Of a stretch of 64,000 nt of DNA, positions 43,754-54,700 are shown in pieces. Positions within the stretch are counted from its first letter, which is position 1. Each line of letters starts with the position of its first letter. The stretch lies in NCBI RefSeq assembly GCF_000227135.1, contig NC_018261.1, positions 956,829 to 1,020,828 on the forward strand, given 5' to 3'. Source of the stretch: Leishmania donovani. Its lineage: Eukaryota > Euglenozoa > Kinetoplastea > Trypanosomatida > Trypanosomatidae. The translations under genes were made by a program, and so were the position numbers. The notes below the pieces were generated by a model. It ran no database searches. It saw nothing but the letters and a program-made list of their open reading frames with translations, and was not told the DNA's origin.

Positions 43754-43784
43754 CTTGCGAGGAAGGGGAAGGGTGAAAGAAAAC
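43754..43784 (-). promoter_or_regulatory. Trans-splice acceptor and pyrimidine tract of PP2C copy 1
   Basis: The minus strand reads TTTTCTTTCACCCTTCCCCT then TCCTCGCAAG, with the AG at 43755-43754, about 28 bases before the ATG. Confidence 0.65.
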
Positions 43785-45534
43785 GCCGAGGGTGGCGGGC
43801 TTGATGTTTGCGCGCGCGCTGCAAAGAAGGTGTAGATGGAGGCTTCGGGGTAGGTGGGTGGGTAAGGAGGTCTCCCCGGTTTTTCTTGGAGTAGGACAGG
43901 CGGTGATAGCGACAAGCAATGCCCCCTATACGTCCTGAACAGAAACTATCCGGCAGAGACAAACTTAGCATACATAGAGGAGAACTTGAAGAAGACGCAA
44001 GGGCGAAGGGGACAAAACCCAAAATAAAGAGAGTTCCCGTCGAAAGCACCCGCACACGCGTGCGCACGGGCAAGAAAGAAAAGACGAGATGCGGTGGTAA
44101 CGGGGAGAAGACGGGGAAAGAAAGTACAGAGCGAAAGAGGCGAGGGGAGGGGAAGGGCAGAGAGAAGGAAAAAGGAAGAAGAAGAGAATGAAAAGAAAAA
44201 GAGGGAAGGTTATTTCACAAAGAAGGGAAGCAAGCCGGCGCAGCGATGTGGAAGACAAGAGGGGGAAAAGACAGGTACGCAAACACACATGCAGGCACAA
44301 ACACACGGGAAGACACAAGTGGGAATCCCTGTCTCGGCGACGTGGGGAAAGGAGGGAGTGCGGTGACGGAAAGGAAAGGAAGAAAGCCAATGGAGTGAGC
44401 ACCGGTGGCGTGAAAAGGGGCAGAGATGAAAGAAAAGCTGTGTGCGCGCAGCTTACTGTGGCTGCATGTCACGTGGGACAGGAAAGCAGGGCCGGAGGCG
44501 GGAGATGGAGCCGCTAGTGGAGGAGGAAAGCGAACCCAAGAACAAAAGAAAAGGAGAGAGAGAAAGGAGTTATGGAGATGGGTAGCGCCGTGATGAAGCT
44601 CGACTGTCGCGCGGAGGAGGCGGAACTGAATGCGTTCAAGCAGGGAGGCGCACAGAGCTGACTTTCGCAGTGCGGCGGAGACTCACCCACCGCCTGCAAA
44701 GGGCGGAGCATTTGTGAGTGCATGCCGTGGGTGAGAATGCAGGAGGCGCCCTGGGTTTGCCAGCCATATTCGCAAGTTCCCTTTTGAACTCCCGGCATGG
44801 CGACATCATTCCCTCAAAGTCCCCTTACGCACAAAAGCACCTCACCTCTCGTACTTCGGCTGCCCCACGTAGCAAACACAACACGCGAACGCCCCTGCGC
44901 ATGAAAGTCGCCTCCCGCAGTTTCCACGGGAGCACGTCATCGTCGCGCAAGACGAATGGTCGCATCGCGACACGTTTCAACGGCTGCGAAAAGGACGCGA
45001 AAGCGATGCAGGCTCTTTTCCTATCGGCATCACTCTCACTGCAGCATCCGCGGTAGCGCACGCATGCATGGTCGCGCATTTTTTATTCGACTCGAGAGAT
45101 TTCTGTTTCTTTTTTTTTGAGGGGACTGTTGTATGTGTGCGTATGCTTCTTTCGAGTACTGGAGGAAGATGGGTGACAACCAAACAAACGCGAAATAATA
45201 CTAAAAAAAAGCCTAAGCTCAGACGGGGCGGCAGTGGCACATCGACGGTGCAGAGAGATAGAGAGAAGAGGAAGATTGAGCGACGGTGAAAGAAGAGCAA
45301 ACCAAAAAAAGGAGGCAAGGGGTGCTAATGACGCTCTTCTTCCTTTTCGAAATTCCTTTTTTTGTGTGTGTGTGGGGGCGTTTGCTTTTCCTCCTCATCG
45401 TTGATACGGTTATCGGCGTCGTCAGTGTCTGAGGCGATGGCGAAGAGAAGCCTCGAAACCAAATAAAAGACGACAAGAGCAAGCGCGAGAAGGAGAGCAA
45501 AGCGAAAAAAGAAAAGAGAGAATCAAAGGAAGGA

Positions 45535-45535
45535 A

Positions 45536-45560
<25 letters not shown>
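45535..45560. repeat. (CA)n microsatellite
   Basis: Uninterrupted CA dinucleotides on the plus strand, followed by an A-run. Confidence 0.9.
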
Positions 45561-45566
<6 letters not shown>

Positions 45567-47578
45567 AACACACGCGCAAAAGTGTGCGGAAGCAAATGGA
45601 AAAAAAAAGCGAGAAGGTTGGATCGCAGTCGTACAGAGATAGAGAAAAAAATAATAATAATAGTAATCAGACATGATATATATGTTCATAACAAGCATCA
45701 ACGCGCACAAAGAATGCACATCCATGCACTCTATAGGCCCACTACCTGCAGACACACGCACACAGAAAAACATTGCAAACATAGCCGCTTCTGTGCTGCC
45801 CTTCCCTCCTCACCCTACCCTCCCCCCGTCCGAAAGCCGCGGACGCAGGTTCAGGGTATTTTTTATCGTCGTGTTTCTACAAGTTGCTTCTGCTTGTGCG
45901 TCTTCGACATGTTCTTCCGCCGCTGCGTCTCTCTCCCTCGCCTCATCAACAAAGAGAGAAGCTGTGAGAGAGCAAGAAGGAAACTGTGTTCTTCTCGGGC
46001 AAGCGAGTCACCAACTCTTCACAGCACAGCTGAGCAGCCATCAAATATACACGCGCATCACTGGAGCAGCCACACTTGCCCGAGGGCTAGAGATCTGTCA
46101 AGCAGCTCCCTATCCCCCGTTTTTTCCGAGAAAGGCGGTCTTGCGTTCTCATGGCCATCGAAGTCACCGACGCCATTACTACAAGCGCACATGCATACAT
46201 GCATGCCCTAAGGCGTTCCACCGCAAATCACAGCCACAATTACGCTGTGCCTGCCAAAATCAAAAAAGAAAACAGGACGAGCACGAGATAGAAAGGCATC
46301 CTACACGCGCACACGCAGATGTGCTCGTAAGAGAACCGCAAAGTTATACCCAGCCGCCTCTAATATCCATCATCATACACACGCAGAGAAAGAGAGAAGG
46401 GGGAGGGGGGGGTGAAAGGAGGAAGTCACAGGAAGCAGAAGAGAGCCATGAAAACAAAAAGAACACGCACAAACACACACAAGAACGAAAAGAGGTACAC
46501 ACGCCCAACCGTTTCACTATTCGTTCACACACGCTCAGGCATATGCGTACACTCTCCTCGCCTTTCATAGGCCGCCCACGTGCGCACGGCTTCTTTCGTG
46601 GGCGTCGCATCGCTTTTCCTTTTGCCTCTCTGTCCCTCCCCCAACTCACCACCTCTTCCACCTCGTCATCGCATGAGACACGAAGCGACGGCAAGAGAAC
46701 AATCAGCGGCGGGAAGAGGGGCGGCAAAGAAAACAAAAACAAAGGAAAGACGTCACAAAAGAGGAAAGAGCAGCGCGCGCGAAAGGAAAGGATGAAAATG
46801 ACGCAGATACGCACACACACAGACCTACACAGGCATCGAAAAAGAGCTCGCTTCGACGCAGGGAAAAGAGCCATCGCCACCCTTGCTCTATCTCTTTGCA
46901 TTGCCGTACCTCTCTACAGCCACCCCCCGCTCTCATAACACCAGCCTCCGCTTTCCACTTTCCCTTTACCAACCGTTTGTTATTCACTTTTTTTGCCGAC
47001 ATCCTGAGAAATAAACGAAAACTAATCGGGATAACCTGATCAGCAGACGGAAAAGTGGCCAAAAAAAAAAAAAACACCGGAGAAGGCGTGTTGGCGGGGG
47101 AGCGCAAAGGAGGGAGGAGGGAAGAAGAAAGCGGAGCAGTCCGATAGAGGTGTTTGGTGCTTGTGACGGGGGAAGCGGAAAAGGGTACAGCCCGGAAAAG
47201 GCTACGGTAGTGGGAAGAACGGAGTGTGGGACCGTAGTCGCTTCTCCTCTGCTTTCTGTGCTCACGCGATGTCTGCCAGCTCGCACCGATCGGCAACAGA
47301 AGCTGTCTGGCCATCTGTACCTTCGTTGTTTTTACACTTCTTAACCCCCTTGCCGACCCCACAAAGGCATACTCTATAATATGTCTGTCATTAAAGGATC
47401 CTCCACATAGACACAGAGAGCTACAGAGTCTCCGCCCTCGAGGCTTTCCTTCTTCTTCTGTTTGTATCACATGCATCAGGTGGTTTATTAGCTTCTTTGT
47501 CTTCCGCTTTGGGGGAGAGAAAGAGGGTTACTTCAAGAAGGCAAGAAGCGAGGTATCCGCAGACGTTCGCGCACGCCT

Positions 47579-47631
47579 TGTGTGTGTGCGTGTATGTGTG
47601 TGTGTGCGTGTTTGTGTGGGTGTGTCTGTGT
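47579..47631. repeat. Imperfect GT-rich tract just downstream of PP2C copy 2
   Basis: GT units with interruptions (GC, TA, TT, GGGT). It ends about 10 bases from the stop codon, so it lies at the start of the 3' UTR. Confidence 0.85.
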
Positions 47632-47643
47632 CGCACGGCACGA

Positions 47644-48999
47644 CTAAGGTTCTTCGGAGAGGTTGCGCGTTGAGGTCGATACAGCCGCTTCAGGCACGAA
47701 CTCGCGCGTGCTCAGAGGTCCCTCCCGGCGTGTCAGGTGAACCAGCATGGCAGTAACATTATCAGTGCTCCCTTTCGTGAGAGCTGCCTGAGCTAACTCC
47801 TCGGCGATGCACTGCGCCGGCACGCCTTCCTGTAATCGTTGGGAGCAAAAGTCCACCACTTCTGCGTATGTCATGACATCCCAGAGTCCGTCGCAGCCGA
47901 TCACGAGAAACTCATCCTCATCCGTCAGTCGGGTAACCGACGTCTCCGGAACAGCGATCACTCCGGAGGGCTTGCCATCCGTGTACTTGGCAAGCTTGAA
48001 GCCTGCGTCTCCGATGGCGCGTGTCACGGCAAGACTAACGACCGCCGGGTTGTAGTTCGGATGTCCGACGCGATTGTGGCACACCTTGCCCCCTACAGAC
48101 CGAATTCGCTCCTCCTCGCTCGGGTTACTGGCGATGTTGTGTCGCACGGTGAGAACTACTGGCTTTGCGTTGTGCGAAAGCACAACTTCGGCGTCGCCTA
48201 CGTTTCCTACTACAAGCTTGTCATCTATGATCAAAGCAACCGCGCAGACGCTGCCAGACTCGTTTGTCTCCGCCTCGGAGCGGGCGAGGAAGGCTCGGTC
48301 AGCCTCTACTATGCCATCGACGATGGCCTTCTCGGGATTAGTCTTCACCTCTGGATGGCCGAGGATGAGCCCGTGCAATTGGTCGCGGAGGTACTCCGCA
48401 CATTGGGTGCCGCCGTGACCGTCGTAGACGCCGAAAAACGGAATCCCCTCGGACAGCATCGTATGCTGATCCTCCATCGTCTTGCGGGTGCCCTGCTCAG
48501 CGGTCGCGCCGTAGTCGACGACAACGAAGGCAGTCTTGCGCAAGCTACTGTGGCGGCAAAGGGGGTGCAGCGTCGTCGAGTTCTGCCGCGACGGCGCTGC
48601 GGAGCTCATATTGGAAGGAACGACCACGTGGTTAGCTTGATGGCCCTTGCCGTGACTGCCGTCGCAGGCCGACTGCGGTGTGGATGCATCCTCTACGCCT
48701 GTAGAAGGGGGCGGCGCTTGCGGGGGTAGGCCAGTCTTTGCTGGGTCGCGCGGTCTCGTCGGTGAGCTCGCTGGCAGTGGCGAGAGAAAATGTGGGTGTT
48801 TGCCCACGGATGTACTACTGCTCGTAGAGCTGCTCTTGTTCACGGGAACTGTCGGCGGTTTCTGCTTCGGACGCAGGATAGACTTCTTCTTCGCAGAAGT
48901 GAAGGCTGTTGTCGCGCCGGCGGAGGTTGGCGACTTGGGCGAGTGAGGTGAGTCGGGTTTCCGCGTCGCTGTCGCGTCGCTCTTCTTCTCTGCCGGCAT
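47644..48999 (-). CDS. PP2C-family Ser/Thr phosphatase, copy 2
   Basis: Predicted 451 aa. The first ~155 residues are Ser/Pro/Thr/Lys-rich (many SP sites, KKKSILRPKQK) and presumably disordered. The PP2C domain spans about 160-425: TMEDQH (Glu176/Asp177), FFGVYDGHGG (Asp193/Gly194), VGNVGDAEVVL, SLAVTRAIGDAGFK, IGCDGLWDVM (Asp370), STDNVTAMLV (Asp413). All metal ligands are intact, so activity is expected. It is a tandem paralogue of the gene at 42551-43726. The first ATG is at 48999; no strong single splice acceptor stands out, but an AG near 49053 is a candidate. C-terminal residues 426-451 form a short Ser/Thr/Arg tail. Confidence 0.95.
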   Translation of the reverse strand: MPAEKKSDATATRKPDSPHSPKSPTSAGATTAFTSAKKKSILRPKQKPPTVPVNKSSSTSSSTSVGKHPHFLSPLPASSPTRPRDPAKTGLPPQAPPPSTGVEDASTPQSACDGSHGKGHQANHVVVPSNMSSAAPSRQNSTTLHPLCRHSSLRKTAFVVVDYGATAEQGTRKTMEDQHTMLSEGIPFFGVYDGHGGTQCAEYLRDQLHGLILGHPEVKTNPEKAIVDGIVEADRAFLARSEAETNESGSVCAVALIIDDKLVVGNVGDAEVVLSHNAKPVVLTVRHNIASNPSEEERIRSVGGKVCHNRVGHPNYNPAVVSLAVTRAIGDAGFKLAKYTDGKPSGVIAVPETSVTRLTDEDEFLVIGCDGLWDVMTYAEVVDFCSQRLQEGVPAQCIAEELAQAALTKGSTDNVTAMLVHLTRREGPLSTREFVPEAAVSTSTRNLSEEP

Positions 49000-51703
49000 T
49001 CTTAGGCACGTCGTTGGTACGACAGAGAGCAAATATTAAAAAGGACGTCACCTAGAGGACGTATGGATGTCGCACAGAGAGACGCAAAACTGTTCCAGCG
49101 AAGAAGGAAGGAAAAGAAGGAGACGACGCTGCGGAGAAGAGATTACGAGGACAACAACGGAGACACACAACGAAAAACAAAAAAGAGCGGTGTAATAGAG
49201 GGAGAGCTTTATATGTATATGCGTGTCTGAGTGGGTTTTGGAGGGAGGGAAAGAGGGTTCGAGTAGAACGCGGGCGAAGAGTCGAGCAAATAGGAAGAAG
49301 CGGCAACACAGAAAACGAAAAAAAGTAACAAAACACCACCAGCTAGCAGCCAAGGACAGACGACGGTGCCCAACGCAGAGCTGGGAGAGAGAAAGAGGCA
49401 GAGGCGGCGAAGAGCGAAAACAAAAGTACGAAACAGTCCGAGCGGCACGCGGTCACGGGAAACAAAATCCGCAAGACCCACTGCCCAGTAAGACACCCTT
49501 CGCCGCGTGCTGCTGTGCGATAGTCAAGTCCCTAGAAGGAGGGGTCGATGGCTGCGTGGGGTGATAGAGAAATGAGAAACGCAGCCAGACAGACAGAAAC
49601 AAGGCGGTGGAGGGTGACGCGACAGAGCGAACGCGGTTGCCACCAAGTGAAACACGCGAGAGAGGGACCGAGGCACTGAAGGAGACTGATGGAGAAAGAA
49701 AAACAAAGCAGCGTGCGCTGCTAGTTTCTCGTGAGTAAATGGATGTGCGGCGGCAGGATGGAACGAGGCGATGTGCGGGACGTGCTCTCGCTTCGGTTTT
49801 CCTTCTTTCTTACGCTGTGGTTGTTGTTGTTGCTGACGTCCCTGCCAGCACTGCTCACCTTCGTGCTGCTCACGTCGTGCGTGAAGATCTCGATTGCCAA
49901 ATTAATGTCGATGAAGGAATGGTGATGGGAGACAGAGAGGATGGGAAGAGATGCGTGTCGCTTTTTCTATCGTTTTGCTTGCCGTACATGGGTCGTGAAG
50001 AGACGGCCTGGCTCAGTGCGCCCCCTCCCTTTTTTGTTCGTGGGAAAAGGGGGTTCGCTGCTCCACCTTTTCCGGATACACGCGCTCAGAGGACGGCGAC
50101 GTCACAAGACAGCTTCTACGTTCTTATTTTTTGTTGGTGTTCGGCGAGATCTCTGCGTCCTCTTGTCCTTCGCTTCGCTTTCTTCGTTCGCGCTGTTGCG
50201 AGGGTCCTTCTCTGACACCGACCGTGGGCTGGCGAGTTTGTGAGACGGTGAACACAGGGTGGAAAAGGGAGTAGGCCAAGAGCAGTGGCCAACTGCAAAG
50301 GCGGCTGCAGCCACTCTGGATTCACAGACACACACACGCACACGCTCGCCCGCAGCAGCGATGATGGTAAAGTCGGGAAATACAAATGAGAAGCAAAAGG
50401 TGAGAGGGGAATATGATGGAGGCGTAAAATGGTGTGCGTACGTGTGCACACATCTTAAACGTGTCACAACTCGGCAGAGGGCGGGAGCAAGAGTACAGAA
50501 GCAGAAAAGCAGAACGCGGCACTCGTGTGGGAAACAGAGGCAAGGGACATTGTGGTGGTGGACAATGAAGCGACAGACGACATCTTTCCCGCATGGAGAC
50601 GGCACAACGACCCAAAGGTACTTCTCCCTGCGGGAGAAAGGGAGGGATGATGAGCGCACACGCGGTTTTGGCTCGATCGTTTCACCGAGCACTTCGATAG
50701 ACGGGATGCATTTAGTCACGCTTCTGCCGACTTTTCGAGTCCCCCACACCGCCACTACAGTTCCATTGCAGTGCCCATCCAGCTTGACTTCCCTCGCGTT
50801 CACCGCGAGGGGGGAGGGGCAGACATCTACACACACGCACTCACATGCGCAGTCCGCTACGCCGGTACCACAATCACACATACGCCCTTTTGCATGTATT
50901 TTCTTTTGCTTCGCTTTTTCCTTGGAGCTTCTTTCCTCGAGTGCGATCGTGTGGAGGACTCCAATAGAAAGGTGGATGTGCTGCGTAGAGGCAACAGCCC
51001 ACAAATTCTTCACGTGTTCGACACTACGCGAGGCACATGAACACGTACACGCAGACACAAACATAGACTGAGAGGCATGATGCAAGCTCTGCCAGGTCCT
51101 CCCGACCCACTCGGCCTCCAGCCGCGCGACCATACCATGTTGCCGAAAGGAAAACTCTGACACCTCACCTCTGGCCACCAAGGAACAAAAAAGGTAACAG
51201 GCGTGAAGCAAAAAAAAAGCATCGCACGCGCAAGGCAGTGACGCGAACCGGCAGCGCCGCAATGAAGCCACGTGAGTGTGTGAGTTTGGGGGAGGGGGGA
51301 GGGCGAAGCGAGGAATGATAGAGGAGAGGCGACGAGAGAAAGAGCAGCACAGGACGGAAGCAAAGAGGAGCCACAGTAACGACACGCACACGCATACGCA
51401 TACGCACACACACACACACATGAAGAGATGAGCCTCACACCACCACCAAAGCCCAACTCGCGTGACAGAAAAAGGAAAGAGGGTCATCAACAAGTAAAGG
51501 AGACTGATGGGAATGCGTGCCCGCGCAGGCATGTGTGCAGTAGTGTTCTCCTGTGTCTGGAGGAAAACCACGGCCCATAGGTCACGGAAGGCGAAGGAGC
51601 GACGAGAAAACCAAAAGAGGACGCATGCGTGATCGTCCGCATTCGCTGGAACGTGGCGCTGTTGCTAGGAGGAGGGAGAGAGAAACCCATACCGGCAAGC
51701 ACT
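49000..51703. other. Intergenic between PP2C copy 2 and BIG-like gene, no credible gene
   Basis: A 489-codon minus-strand frame at 50102-51571 was examined and dismissed: it begins without an ATG, contains a (CV)n run from a GT repeat, and has no domain. There is a CA-rich tract near 51390-51420. The region holds the 3' UTR of the BIG-like gene and the 5' flank of PP2C copy 2. Confidence 0.5.
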
Positions 51704-54700
51704 TCACATGCGTGACTCGAGGATACGTGCACACAACTCCACACACGGCTCAGGCGGCATGCTGCAGTGCAAGTCCATCTCCTCCCAGCAGCTATTGAAG
51801 TAGGCGCTAACTGCCGCCTCCTCGAACGCGCTGGGAATTACTCGCAACACGTCGATCAAATCACGAGTGGGGCACGCCTGTAGCACGACAGAGCTGGCGC
51901 CAAGGATCGCTGTGCACTTGAGGGCGTAGATGCGAAGAAGGTAGCACCACTCGGTGAAGACGCGCTGGCGGATCGATGGATCGCTTTGGGCAGTCAAGTA
52001 GAGGGTGCGAGCCCCAATCGGGTAACGGGCGGAGCGGAAGATGTCGGTGAAATGGCACCCTTTGTACTCTTTGAATACTTGCGTTGCGGGTGTCGAAGGG
52101 TTGGTGGTGGTTGCTGCGGCCTCCAGTTCAGCGCGCACGCCCGCTTGCACCGTCTGCTGCAGCTCTATGCACGCCAGCCGGGTTCGCTTCAGCTCTTCCA
52201 AATACTGACTTACGTAGGCCCACAAATCATTACGCACCACGTTGTCGTCGGCCTCGCCAAGATCAAAGGCGGCAATGAACTCGATCAACACGCACGCGTA
52301 CGGAATCAGCAACAGCGTCTCCAGCACAGCGTTTTTGGAGGTCGCGATGAAGGCCGGTGACGCTGCAACAGCAGCTGTGGAGGAGCACCTGCTCTTCAGA
52401 GCGCCGTCGCCCGCCGAGGCGTCCGTGCCAGCAGCGGTTGTAAGCGACGCGGGCTCCGTGTGAGAAGCGACGTCATGCGAGCCCACCATTCCGTGCTCGT
52501 GCGATGTAGCCATGACCGACTTGAGAAACCGCACTGCGCGGGCGTCTCGGGTGACGAGAAAATAGAAGCTCACACCAAGCAACACGTGGCGCATGGCGCC
52601 CGACACTTCGAGGCAAACGTTCCGGTCCGCCTCGCACGTGCTGAGGAGGAGCTGAAGCTTACCCAGGAGGCCGTGCGTGAGGCAGCGGAAGATGGTGGAG
52701 CGGATCTGCAGCATTATCGCACTCGCCAACTGCACCGATGTGGCGGACAGTCTGGATAGGGACACTTGCACCGGGGTGTTGCGCGCCGCCGGCGTCTGAT
52801 GCAGCTCCACCCAGCCAGCGGTACGCTTAAAGTGCACCACGTCCACGACGCCGGCCTGCTGAATCTCATGCACCAGGCCTACCACAAACGGATTGTCGTG
52901 CCGGGCCTCCGTTGGGATCCATTGATACAGCCTTTCTGCGTAGTTCACGGCGTCCTTGGAAGACGGCGCGCCGGGGACGCTGGGCAGCCTGTCCAACGCA
53001 TCCATCGTCGCCAAGGACGGCGCAGCCCAGACAAAGTCGTAGCACACCCGCAGTACCTCATCGACGTAGTCGTTGCGGAGCATGCGCATGGTGATGTTGG
53101 TCGACTCCACGAGCTCATTCAAAACTTTGCACGCCAGCTCCAGCAAGTGAGCGTGATCCTTACATGCGAGTAGCATGCCCTTAAGCGCTAAGTAGACAAG
53201 GAGTCGATAGTCAAAGCGGTCAGACTCGTAGCCGCCAGACATCGTTGGCGACACCAGATCCGCGTCCCCAGGCACGTGCGTCAGCAGTGTCGTCAGCATC
53301 GGTCGCACCATGCCATTGAACAGCGAGCTCCGCACCTCCGCATCGAACAGGCCCGCGTACTGCGCCAGCAACGCCCATATCGACGAAAGGGCATGTGCTC
53401 GCACCCGGACGGAGCTGTGCACGACGACGATCGGCACCATTCCCTCGAACAGCGACATCCATAGGTGGTACTTCGTCTTGCTGGTAAAGGTCATGGGCTT
53501 CTGGAGAAGCGCGTCCAGCGTCAGGGGCTCCGCGGCGAGCGTCACCCGCGACAGGGGCTTGCCCAGCACGTGAGACGCTGCCAGCTCCTGCTCCACTGTG
53601 AGATAGCGCGTGGCCCACCGCGTAACGGCGTCTGCCGTCCGTACTTCCAGTGGAGGGGCCTCCAGCCCGTATTGCAGCCAGTGGCCACACGCGACAAGGT
53701 ACGAAATGGCGCGCAGCGGCATGCTCTCCTCCACGCCGGAGCAGGCAAATGTTGTCAAGCAGAAGATCAAGTCGCTAAAGCAGTCCTTCACGTAGCTGAT
53801 GTGCCGCAGTATCACACCCTCGCAGATGGACCAGGCGGACGGCGCCACCTCTGGAATGGCCGCGGCGTGGCTGAGGCACGAGAAGACGACGTTCCAGCCA
53901 CTCGCCAAGTGTTCGGCGCGAAAGTCGATCACCTCGGAGAGAATCATCATCACCTTCTGCCGGCAGGCGACGTTTTGATTTGACATGAGAATCAACTCGA
54001 ACGGCTTCAGCACCTCCTTCTGGAAAGAATAGTTGAGCAGCTCCTCGCGCATGAGGTAAGTCAGCGCGACGAGCCGCAGGCCATCCAAGGAGGACAAGGC
54101 AATCTCGCTGCTGCTGCGGCAACCGGCTAGCGTGAACACCTCACTCGCATGCGCCCACAAGTCGCGCCACTGCAGCCGGCTCAAGAAAGAGGCACAAATG
54201 CTGACAAAGTCGAACAGTTTGGTCAGCGAGAAGGTGCGGGTGTACTGTAGCTCCATCTCGCACACCTTCACCAAGCCGCTGGTCATCTCCAGCTGCACTC
54301 GCGGTGGGTACTGCGTGGCGTCGAAGAGGCGATCAAGCCACAGATCCACGTGACATGTTGGGACAGAGCGAAGTCCCCAAAGTATAGCTTTTCGGTTGTC
54401 GCGAGAGGCGCGGTCGACGATGCTGGCAGGTACATCGTTGAGAGCACCGAACCACAGATCCGCGCGCTGCTGCTGCTGCTGCTCCGGCGCCATCGCTGCG
54501 GAGGAGACGCTTCTTGTGTTATTGTTGCTCGCATCGAGCCCAGTGGAAGCCAAAGAAGCTGCCGACTTTGCCGCGGAATCCGGCGGCTTTGGAAGTACCA
54601 GACTAGTTTCTTTTGACACCGGTGTCGTGTCCAGCAGACGGCGCGCCTGGCGCTGCCACATACCCTCTATGCCGTTCGCCAAGGCATCTACGAGCGACAT

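Larger units (their letters stand above)
43785..47643. other. 3.9 kb intergenic between the PP2C genes, no credible gene
   Basis: The longest plus-strand open frame (about 420 codons around 45673-46938) and a minus-strand frame (46703-47476) are low-complexity and unlike proteins. It contains a (CA)n run at 45535-45560 and a GT-rich run at 47579-47631. It probably includes a long 3' UTR of PP2C copy 2. Confidence 0.5.

Noticed and set aside
45673..46938. 421-codon open frame on the plus strand between the PP2C genes
   Set aside because: On the opposite strand to all genes; the product is rich in His/Arg/Thr/Lys from CA-type repeats and has no recognisable fold.
50102..51571. 489-codon open frame on the minus strand between PP2C copy 2 and the BIG-like gene
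   Set aside because: It encodes a (Cys-Val)n run from a GT/CA repeat, is Phe/Ser/Cys-rich without domain or motif, and its composition matches the surrounding noncoding DNA.
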